The notes beneath the pieces are model-generated. The model searched no databases. It saw only the letters and a list, made by a program, of their open reading frames with translations, and had not been told where the DNA came from. 38,679 bases of DNA from Deltaproteobacteria bacterium (GTDB taxonomy: Bacteria; Desulfobacterota; GWC2-55-46; DRME01), in assembly GCA_011375175.1 (NCBI GenBank), contig DRME01000020.1:1-38679 (forward strand), in the 5' to 3' direction. The translations under genes and the position numbers were made by a program. This document shows positions 32,710 to 38,679 of this stretch, piece by piece; position 1 is the first letter of the stretch; each line of letters starts with the position of its first letter.

Positions 32710-33551
32710 AGGGCCTCCCAGTCGATGAGAGAGCTTTCGAAGACGGGGCCGTCGCAGCAGACCATCAGGGGACGGAAGGCGCCGGCATGGTCCTTCTGCG
32801 CCGCCCTGACGGCGCAGCCCAGGCACACGCCCATGCCGCAGGCCATGGAGCTCTCGAGCGAGACATGACACTCCACGCCCCGTCCGGCGCAGAGACGGGC
32901 AACGGCCCTGAGCATCGCCGCGGGGCCGCAGGCGTAGACCACGCTCTCAGCCGAGACCTCTTCGGCGAGCAGGTCGGTTACAAGGCCCTTGTGACCCACG
33001 GAGCCGTCTTCCGTGGCAGTTCTGACGGTGCAGCCCCCGATGGCCCGCAACTGCTCGGCAAGCGCCGCCTCGCGGCCGGTGCGCGCGCCGAAGAGGAGCG
33101 TGCCGCCCGTGGTCCTTGCCAGGAGCTTGAAGGGCGGGATGCCTATGCCGCCCGCCACCATGACGAGCCGCCTCCCCGGCTCCACGGGCGGAAAACCGTT
33201 GCCCAGCGGGCCGAGCACGTCGATGACGTCGCCGGGGCGGAGGCGCGACATGATGGCCGTGCCGCGGCCGACGACGCGGTAGATGATCTCGATCCTCGTC
33301 CCCGTGACAAGGCCGCCGCCGAGCGCGCCTCCGGCAACGTCGGCCACACCGAAAGGCCGGCGCAGAAGGGGGTCCAGGGAGAGCGGGTCCGGTCCGTCCG
33401 AGACCCTCACCATGAGGAACTGGCCGGGCCGCACGCGCCAGGGGCTGGGGAGCTCCACGGTGAGCCCGAAGTGGCCCCTGCAGAGTTCCACGTTGTCCGT
33501 GACCGAGGCGGCGGCCGAGCGGGGACCGTCCGGGATGGTTCTGTTCATCAT
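32706..33551 (-). CDS. pyrK: Dihydroorotate dehydrogenase electron-transfer subunit
   Basis: Ferredoxin-reductase-type subunit with FAD and a [2Fe-2S] cluster, linking PyrD to NAD+. 281 aa: FAD-binding barrel ([10 protein letters not shown] near 65), NAD-binding domain ([24 protein letters not shown]), and C-terminal cluster Cys residues ([13 protein letters not shown], then MVCCDGP). The pyrK-pyrD pair with a 4-nt overlap is the normal class 1B arrangement. No clear Shine-Dalgarno sequence is seen before the tandem ATGs. Confidence 0.94.
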   Translation of the reverse strand: MMNRTIPDGPRSAAASVTDNVELCRGHFGLTVELPSPWRVRPGQFLMVRVSDGPDPLSLDPLLRRPFGVADVAGGALGGGLVTGTRIEIIYRVVGRGTAIMSRLRPGDVIDVLGPLGNGFPPVEPGRRLVMVAGGIGIPPFKLLARTTGGTLLFGARTGREAALAEQLRAIGGCTVRTATEDGSVGHKGLVTDLLAEEVSAESVVYACGPAAMLRAVARLCAGRGVECHVSLESSMACGMGVCLGCAVRAAQKDHAGAFRPLMVCCDGPVFESSLIDWEAL

Positions 33552-33591
33552 AACGGAGACCGACGATACTCCACGTTCTCTTTGAGCGGCG

Positions 33592-34113
33592 TCACGGCCG
33601 CCCTCGCTTCTCCCCTCCCCCTCCGCCCGCCCTCTCCCTCAGATCGAGCGCCATGACCAGGGCGTCCTCATCGCCGTAGTAGCGGCGCCGCACGAAGAGC
33701 TCGCGGAAGCCGAACCTGCCGTACATGCGTCTTGCCGCCCTGTTCGACCGTCTCACCTCCAGGAATACGCCGCGCACGCCGCGCTCTTCCATGAGGCCGA
33801 GGGCGTGGTCGAGCAGCCTCGAACCCAATCCCCGACGCCGGAAGTCGGGATGGACGGCTATGTTGAGAATATGGGCCTCGCCGTGGACCACCCAGAAGAC
33901 GATGTATGCGGCGACGCACTCCGCCCCCGGGCCGCCGACCTTTGCGACCATACCGCAGGAGACAGGATTCTTCAGTTCGTTTTCAAAGAGGGCGCGCGAC
34001 CACGGCGTGGTAAAGGAGAGCCTCTCGATGCGGAGCACATCGTCGAGGTCGTCTTCGGTCAATGGAGAGAACTTCGCTGCGGGACCGGAGGAAATGGGAC
34101 TTCCCCTTCGCAC
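33592..34113 (-). CDS. rimI: RimI-like GNAT N-acetyltransferase
   Basis: GNAT-fold acetyltransferase of about 173 aa. The RimI pattern is clear: DLDDVLRIERLSFTTPWSRA, the acetyl-CoA loop VHPDFRRRGLGSRLLDHAL, and EVRRSNRAARRMYGRFGF. RimI proteins acetylate the N-terminal residue of ribosomal protein S18, though homologues have other targets. The start is uncertain: no ATG lies upstream in frame, and GTG at 34113 is the best choice, with only a weak ribosome site. The C terminus is a Gly/Arg-rich tail. It lies between a methyltransferase gene and pyrK. Confidence 0.85.
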   Translation of the reverse strand: MRRGSPISSGPAAKFSPLTEDDLDDVLRIERLSFTTPWSRALFENELKNPVSCGMVAKVGGPGAECVAAYIVFWVVHGEAHILNIAVHPDFRRRGLGSRLLDHALGLMEERGVRGVFLEVRRSNRAARRMYGRFGFRELFVRRRYYGDEDALVMALDLRERAGGGGGEKRGRP

Positions 34114-34184
34114 TGACTTGCCGGGAGCTGCGGTTGGGGCCGCCCCCGAGACGCCGGACGGCCGCGGCGATGCGGCCGGGACGC

Positions 34185-34877
34185 TCAGGACGCGCCCACC
34201 TTGTTGAAGGCCGCCTTGCCCATGCCGCCTCCGTCCATGTCGATATGCGGCTCGCCCGTGAGCTTCTCGTTCACGGCGAATATGAGGTGCCAGAGGTCGA
34301 GCTTGCGGAGCTTGTAGCGCTGCTCGACCCTGAGGCCGGACTCCCTGAGGAACTGGTCCAGGCACATGTCGGAGCGCCAGCCTATGCGCCTGCACAGCGG
34401 GTCGACGATCTTCTCGAACTTCTCGACCATCTTGTTCTTGCTCTTGAAGTGGTTGACTATGACCACCCGGCCTCCGTTGCGGCAGACCCTGCGCACCTCG
34501 CTCATGACGCGCGCCGGGCTGGGCACCACGCTCACCACGTGGGAGATGAAGACCTTGTCGAAGGTGTCGTCGTCGAACTCGAGGTTCTGGGCGTCCATCT
34601 CCATGAGCGTGATATGGTCGAGCCCCTCCCTGCGGATCTTCTCCCTCGCCTTCTTGAGCATCTGCCGCGAGATGTCGATGCCGATGACCTCGCAGTGCCT
34701 GGGAAAGAGCGAAAGAGAGAGGCCCGTGCCCACCCCCACGTCGAGCACCCTGTCTCCCGGCTCGATGCCCATGTAGGCTATGGCGTGTTTTATCCTGGGG
34801 TAGAAGAACCTCTTGAAAAGAGGCTCGTAGACGTTGGAAAGCTTCGCGTAAATGCGTTTTACACTCTCCGGCTCCAA
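34185..34877 (-). CDS. Class I SAM-dependent methyltransferase, PmtA-like
   Basis: 230-aa soluble methyltransferase. SAM motif I VLDVGVGTGLSLSLFPRHCE near residues 44-63, motif II IGIDISRQML, and VISHV-type segment FISHVVSVVPSPARVMSE followed by GGRVVIVNHFKS. The VGVGTGLSL and SVVP...VNHF pattern is that of phosphatidylethanolamine N-methyltransferases of the PmtA type, so a lipid substrate is plausible but unproven. TTG start with AAGGAGG six bases upstream. rimI follows closely on the same strand. Confidence 0.8.
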   Translation of the reverse strand: MEPESVKRIYAKLSNVYEPLFKRFFYPRIKHAIAYMGIEPGDRVLDVGVGTGLSLSLFPRHCEVIGIDISRQMLKKAREKIRREGLDHITLMEMDAQNLEFDDDTFDKVFISHVVSVVPSPARVMSEVRRVCRNGGRVVIVNHFKSKNKMVEKFEKIVDPLCRRIGWRSDMCLDQFLRESGLRVEQRYKLRKLDLWHLIFAVNEKLTGEPHIDMDGGGMGKAAFNKVGAS

Positions 34878-35019
34878 TCCCTTCCTCCTTGACGTTTTTT
34901 ACGATCCGCGGCAAAACCGTCCGAGGGGCCGCCGGTGAGGGAAAGCCCCCCCTGTCCGTTGCCATATAACATACCCCTTACGGCGGTGAATTTCAAGAGT
35001 TTTGAAGAGATTCCGAACA

Positions 35020-35082
35020 GGGAAGCTCTGATTTGTTCCGCCGAGGGGGCCTTTCCAACGGCAAGGTTCCCCCGCGCAGGGA
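35020..35082. repeat. Degenerate solo arm of the palindromic repeat
   Basis: Begins GGGAAGCTCTGATTTGTTCC, a good terminal repeat, then a shortened hairpin (GAGGGGGCC ... GGTTCCCCC around AACGGC). The centre and the other half are missing. It lies just after the arginine decarboxylase stop codon. Confidence 0.6.
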
Positions 35083-35094
35083 ACGGGGCACCCC

Positions 35095-35643
35095 CTACAT
35101 GAGCAGCACGGCGGCGGCCACTACGGTCGTGTACTTGCCGTCGCCCTTGACGATGGCCGACTGGGTTATGTTCGTCGTCTTGACTATCTTGTCGCTTATC
35201 CTGTATATCTCCTTCTTCTCGTCCCAGCCGAGGTTCTCGTCGAGGTCGATGCCGAGCGTGCTCGCAAGCATTGCGGCGGCCAGGTCCTCGGCGTACTCGC
35301 CGGCCATGGTCTCGGTCTGTCCGAAGGCGTGGTGCTCGCTGAGGTAGCCGTAGAGTTTGCGGTCCGTGGGGATGGCGCAGCCCACGGACGCGGCCATGAG
35401 CCGGCGCGGCTCGTTGCTGCTGCACCGGCTCATGACGCTGAAGACGACCTGGCCGGGGGCGAGCTTCTTGAGCCCCTGGGCCTTCGTCACCACCTTGCAT
35501 CCCGGCGGAAAGATGCTCGACACGCTGACGAGGTTGAACTTCTCGATACCCGCGTCCCGCAAAGCGAGCTCGAAGGAATGAAGCTCTTCGCGGTGGATGC
35601 CCACCCCCTTGGTGAAAAAGACTCTCTTCGGTACGAATTGCAT
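35095..35643 (-). CDS. pdaD: Pyruvoyl-dependent arginine decarboxylase
   Basis: Converts arginine to agmatine with a pyruvoyl group made by self-cleavage instead of PLP. 182 aa. The cleavage site is visible in [14 protein letters not shown], where the chain is expected to break before the second Ser and turn it into pyruvoyl. Other family features: [27 protein letters not shown] at 35643 has GGAGGG about nine bases upstream. With the agmatinase gene upstream it forms an arginine-to-putrescine route; a repeat element separates the two. Confidence 0.93.
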   Translation of the reverse strand: MQFVPKRVFFTKGVGIHREELHSFELALRDAGIEKFNLVSVSSIFPPGCKVVTKAQGLKKLAPGQVVFSVMSRCSSNEPRRLMAASVGCAIPTDRKLYGYLSEHHAFGQTETMAGEYAEDLAAAMLASTLGIDLDENLGWDEKKEIYRISDKIVKTTNITQSAIVKGDGKYTTVVAAAVLLM

Positions 35644-35711
35644 CTGCCGTTTCCCTCCGCAAAAGGGTGTTCTTCGCCGCCAGGGGCCGCCTCCCCCACC
35701 GGCGCCGCTTA

Positions 35712-35917
35712 GGGAACTCTGATTTATTGCACTGAGGGAACCTTTTTGTAAAAAGGTTCCCTCAGACTCCCTCCAAAAACTTTTAATGCGAGTTGGTTTC
35801 CCCCTGTTTTGCCAAAGCAAAACAGGGGGAAACCAACTCGTATTGAAAGTCTTTGAAGGGGGTCTGGGGGAAACTTTCTACAGAAAGTTTCCCCCAGGGT
35901 AATTAATCAGAGCTTCC
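35712..35917. repeat. Palindromic intergenic repeat, copy 10 (type 2 centre, inverted)
   Basis: Complete element between agmatinase and arginine decarboxylase: terminus GGGAACTCTGATTTATTGC, short hairpin B, centre with the variant loop GTTTTGCCAAAGCAAAAC, short hairpin A, terminus AATTAATCAGAGCTTCC. The centre loop differs from other type 2 copies. Confidence 0.9.
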
Positions 35918-35944
35918 TATACGAAAAGATCCGGAGAGGGGTGC

Positions 35945-36841
35945 TCACTTCTCCGTCATGGCCGCATAGCCCATCATTTTGTAGACGAGTCTTGCGGCCG
36001 TGAAGTCGGGGGCCACGTTGCCTGGCAGGGGAGAGAGCTCCACCACGTCCATGCCGACGACCTTGCGGTGCGAGGCCACAGCCCGCAAGAGCCCGAGTAC
36101 GTCGTGCCAGCCGAGCCCTCCGGGCTCTGGGGTGCCGGTGGCCGGCATGATCGACGGATCGAGGCAGTCGAGGTCGACGGTGACGCAGACCTTCTCCGAG
36201 AGGGCCGAGACGATCTCGTCGACCGGCACGCCGCCCCGCATCCCGGCGGCGTAGAAAGTCCGCACCGAGCCGTCGCCCGCGGCGGCGCGCTCGTCGAGGA
36301 AGGCCGCCTCCTCGGCCGAAAGGCTCCTTACGCCGACCTGCACGATGGGGCATATCTCGCTTATCCTGCGGGCCACGCAGGCGTGGCTGTAGGGGCTCTC
36401 TTCGAAGCGGTCGCGCATGTCGGCGTGGGCGTCGAGCTGGAGCACCGAGAGCGAGCCGTGCGCCTTGAAGAGCGCCCTGACGAGCCCCACCGTGATGCTG
36501 TGCTCGCCGCCGAGGACCACCGGTATGCTCCCCCCCTCGACGATCTCCGAGACGGCCTCCTCGACGCGCCCGGCCATGGCCTCGGGCCCGGCGGCCGTGG
36601 GCTCGAGGAAGGGGAGCGTCCTTATGCCGGCCTCGATGGGCTCGAAGCGCAGTTCCTCGTCGTAGAGCTCCATGTGGGCCGACGCCTCGAGTATGGCCCG
36701 CGGACCGCCCCGCGCCCCGCTCACATAGGAGACGGTCAGGTCGTAGGGCACGGGCAGCACGGTGAAGCGCGCGGCCCCTCCGTCGGGCCGCAGGCCCTCG
36801 GGCAGGCCGCCGAAACTTGCGACGGTGAATGAAGAACTCAC
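35945..36841 (-). CDS. speB: Agmatinase
   Basis: Binuclear manganese ureohydrolase that splits agmatine into putrescine and urea. 298 aa. All metal-site motifs are present: VVLGGEHSITVG, LQLDAHADMRD, SPYSHACV and VTVDLDCLDPS. The GTG start at 36841 overlaps the stop of the upstream gene (GTGA). It works with the arginine decarboxylase just downstream. Confidence 0.93.
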   Translation of the reverse strand: MSSSFTVASFGGLPEGLRPDGGAARFTVLPVPYDLTVSYVSGARGGPRAILEASAHMELYDEELRFEPIEAGIRTLPFLEPTAAGPEAMAGRVEEAVSEIVEGGSIPVVLGGEHSITVGLVRALFKAHGSLSVLQLDAHADMRDRFEESPYSHACVARRISEICPIVQVGVRSLSAEEAAFLDERAAAGDGSVRTFYAAGMRGGVPVDEIVSALSEKVCVTVDLDCLDPSIMPATGTPEPGGLGWHDVLGLLRAVASHRKVVGMDVVELSPLPGNVAPDFTAARLVYKMMGYAAMTEK

Positions 36842-37884
36842 TGCCAGATCCTGCTCTCCACCCGCTGGGCGCCTTCGAGGGACATGTCGGGCAGCTTGCG
36901 CTCGTAGCCGTCGAGCCGCTGGCTCAGCGCCGTGGCCAGTATGGGGAGCGCGATGGTGGCGTCGCAGTTGACGGTGACGCGGCGCGAGTCCCTCGCTATC
37001 TTGCCCCACGACTGGCTCTCCTCGAAGGTGCAGCCGCTCAGCCCGCCCCAGTGCGGGGCGTCGGAGGTGACCTGCACGGCGTACTTGTGGCCCGGCGAGT
37101 GCTTGCGCATCATGTCGGCCGTCACCTCGGTCTGCTGTATGTAGTTCTTCGGCGTGCCTCCGCCGACGAACACTATGCCGGTGGCCGGGGCGGTGGAGAC
37201 TATGTGGGCCGTCTCGCGCACATCGCCTATGATGTCGAAGATCACGTTCCTGTCGTCGCCGTCGTGCATGGCCAGAGCTATCCCTATGGAGGAATCGCCG
37301 AGGGCGGGACAGTAGACGTGCACACCCGCCTTGAAGGCGGCGGTCAGGATGCCCTCCTCGCTGCCGGCGCGGCAGAGGTCCTCGCCCATGAGCCGGAAGA
37401 ACTCGCGCGTCGAGTAGGGACGTCTTTCAAGGCCCGCGGCGAAGTCGTAGATGTACTTGTCCGTGTCGTTGAACTCCTCTTCCTTGGCGTAGACGTCGTA
37501 CATGCGGTCCAGTCCCGCGTCCCTCAGCGCGGAGTCGTTGACGTGAGGGGTGCCCTGCCAGTGGCGGCGTCCGAGGGTCTCGTGTATGTCGTGGAAGAGG
37601 TTGGCGCCCGTTGAGACGAGGCAGTCTATGCGGCGCTTCTCTATGAGGTGGACCATGACCCGCCTCATGCCGGCCGGCACCATGGCGCCGGCAAGCCCGA
37701 AGAGCACGGTCGCCTCGGCCCTGAGCATCTCTTCCCACACATCGGCGGCCAGCGCCAGGTTCTTGCCCTGGAACGCCGTGGAGGCCATGCCCCTGAGAAG
37801 CGCCGATACGTCGTTTGAGGGGTCGATCCTCACGGGATCGACCGGCTTGTCGAGAAACCTTCGCCTCGCCTTCAAGTCGAACAT
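36838..37884 (-). CDS. Deoxyhypusine-synthase-like enzyme
   Basis: 348-aa NAD-dependent enzyme of the deoxyhypusine synthase family. Visible: VSTGANLFHDIHETLG (near 95), NAD-site segments FVGGGTPKNYIQQTEV and SDAPHWGGLSGCTFEESQ, and the active-site Lys in SWGKIARD. Eukaryotic and archaeal members modify eIF5A/aIF5A, which bacteria lack. Bacterial members have been linked to homospermidine or related polyamine synthesis, so with agmatinase next door it likely uses putrescine. ATG at 37884 is 1 nt after the upstream stop. Confidence 0.9.
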   Translation of the reverse strand: MFDLKARRRFLDKPVDPVRIDPSNDVSALLRGMASTAFQGKNLALAADVWEEMLRAEATVLFGLAGAMVPAGMRRVMVHLIEKRRIDCLVSTGANLFHDIHETLGRRHWQGTPHVNDSALRDAGLDRMYDVYAKEEEFNDTDKYIYDFAAGLERRPYSTREFFRLMGEDLCRAGSEEGILTAAFKAGVHVYCPALGDSSIGIALAMHDGDDRNVIFDIIGDVRETAHIVSTAPATGIVFVGGGTPKNYIQQTEVTADMMRKHSPGHKYAVQVTSDAPHWGGLSGCTFEESQSWGKIARDSRRVTVNCDATIALPILATALSQRLDGYERKLPDMSLEGAQRVESRIWQ

Positions 37885-37885
37885 G

Positions 37886-38512
37886 TCAGAAGTACCTCGC
37901 TCTTTCCTGGAATTCCCTGTAGTAGGCGAAGACCTTGCGGGCGTAACGCTCCGGCACCCCGGCTCCCCGCCTGATCCTGCGGGAGATGCGGCCGGGTCCG
38001 AAATTGTAGGCCGCAAGGGCCTTGAGGTCGTCGTCGTAACGCTCCCTCAGCTTGGATAGGTAGTGTATGCCGAGCCTCACGTTGAGGAACGGGTCGTACA
38101 GGGCCTCGGGACCGCTCCAGCGCAGGTCGAACTCCTTTGCCACGTAACGGCCCGTGCGGGGCCGCAACTGCATGAGGCCCCGCGCCCCCTTGCGCGAGCG
38201 CGACCAGTTGTAAAAGGTGCTCTCCGTCTTTATCACCGCTAAAACGAGCAGAGGATCGAGCCTGCGCATACTGCTCTCCTCGGCTATCACTTCGGCGAGC
38301 CTCATCTCCTCGGCCGCGCTCAGGCCGGTCCTGTGCCTGCCGAGCTCGTAGCGTATGTAGTCCACCGCCGCGCCCCCGCCGCCGGCCTCGGGCACGGAAA
38401 ACGGCGGACGGAGAGCCTCGCCGGGCTCGCTCACCGCGCCGTCGACAGCGAGCATCGCCGCGAGACAGACAAACACCGTCAAAACCAAACGCCCCCTGCC
38501 CTTACGAGCCAT
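37886..38512 (-). CDS. Lytic transglycosylase (Slt-type)
   Basis: About 208-aa exported murein lytic enzyme. A signal peptide or anchor (LVLTVFVCLAAMLAVDGAVS) is followed by a linker and a C-terminal SLT domain with the catalytic Glu in VIKTESTFYNWSRSRKGARG, then LMQLRPRTG and ALAAYNFGPGRI. It cleaves peptidoglycan glycan strands in the periplasm. ATG at 38512 chosen for its GGGGA site; ATG three codons upstream is possible. It heads a unit with the polyamine genes, with no obvious functional link. Confidence 0.88.
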   Translation of the reverse strand: MARKGRGRLVLTVFVCLAAMLAVDGAVSEPGEALRPPFSVPEAGGGGAAVDYIRYELGRHRTGLSAAEEMRLAEVIAEESSMRRLDPLLVLAVIKTESTFYNWSRSRKGARGLMQLRPRTGRYVAKEFDLRWSGPEALYDPFLNVRLGIHYLSKLRERYDDDLKALAAYNFGPGRISRRIRRGAGVPERYARKVFAYYREFQERARYF

Positions 38513-38540
38513 GAACACCATCCCCAACCGTCAGTTGTTT

Positions 38541-38679
38541 TCCTGGGGGAAACTTTCTGTAGAAAGTTTCCCCCAGACCCCCTTCAAAGACTTTTAATTC
38601 CCTGCGGATCACCCCGATTTTGCAAGCAAAATCGGGGTGATCCGCAGGGCGTTAAAAGTTTTTGGAGGGAGTCTGAGGG
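38541..38679. repeat. Palindromic intergenic repeat, copy 11 (type 1 centre), cut by the window end
   Basis: Short-tip hairpin A, stem strand, type 1 centre with GCGGATCACCCCGA pairing with TCGGGGTGATCCGC, second stem strand and the first bases of hairpin B (GTCTGAGGG) are present. The left terminus is eroded. Confidence 0.88.

Noticed and set aside
36838-37884. True deoxyhypusine synthase acting on eIF5A
   Set aside because: The family match is good, but no eIF5A-like gene is seen and other genes in the window are bacterial; a polyamine-forming role is more likely.
108-38679. CRISPR array
   Set aside because: The repeats are about 200 bp, widely spaced between genes, palindromic and variable; there are no regular spacers and no cas genes.

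Overview
This is a high-GC Gram-negative bacterial chromosome segment. LptD and an LPS-type outer membrane, a V/A-type ATPase, a full trp operon, Mrp and Nfu Fe-S proteins, a pyruvoyl arginine decarboxylase and a deoxyhypusine-synthase-like enzyme occur together, and ATA and AGG codons are frequent. This mix suggests a deep-branching anaerobic or microaerobic lineage such as Desulfobacterota ('Deltaproteobacteria') or Nitrospirota. That placement is an inference; there is no rRNA or other phylogenetic marker here.

Layout. 1-2510 (minus): end of a V/A-type ATPase operon (stalk subunit, subunit I, start of the proteolipid). 2511-3245: a 735-nt non-coding block with two palindromic repeats around a GC-rich hairpin. 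3246-4844 (+): nadB behind a good promoter. 4877-5662 (minus): an unrecognised gene. 19132 down to 5802 (minus): trpE-G-D-C-F-B-A, a GAF-GAF-HD-GYP protein, accD, folC and lptD, mostly tightly packed. 19267-21693 (+): a membrane protein with a spermidine-synthase-like fold. 24763 down to 21762 (minus): a divergent heme-copper oxidase subunit I, a heme O synthase and a monoheme cytochrome c. 25052-27642: a lower-GC accessory island with a reverse transcriptase ending in a HEPN-like domain (AbiA-like abortive infection type), bordered by a transposase-like zinc-ribbon remnant and a beheaded antitoxin-type HTH gene. 27811-28314 (minus): a lipoprotein. 28761-31665 (+): Nfu, a ferredoxin, a small His-rich membrane protein, DUF1858 and ScdA_N proteins, and Mrp; an Fe-S, redox and possibly nitric-oxide-stress theme. 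38512 down to 31783 (minus): lytic transglycosylase, deoxyhypusine-synthase-like enzyme, agmatinase, pyruvoyl arginine decarboxylase (arginine to agmatine to putrescine and probably onward), a SAM methyltransferase, a RimI-like acetyltransferase, pyrK and pyrD.

The most striking structure not explained by genes is a family of about 200-bp intergenic elements. I count about a dozen full, deleted or degenerate copies in 38.7 kb. Each has inverted terminal repeats, two different lateral hairpins, and a long central palindrome, so a single strand can fold into a four-way cross. The central palindromes differ between copies but keep pairing through paired changes on both arms. A second, smaller hairpin family of about 70 bp is also present.

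The second item of interest is the heme-copper oxidase homologue. It has His-Asp where the canonical CuB site has His-His. Its operon partners and the ScdA_N/DUF1858 genes nearby make a noncanonical oxidase or NO-reductase-like role worth testing.
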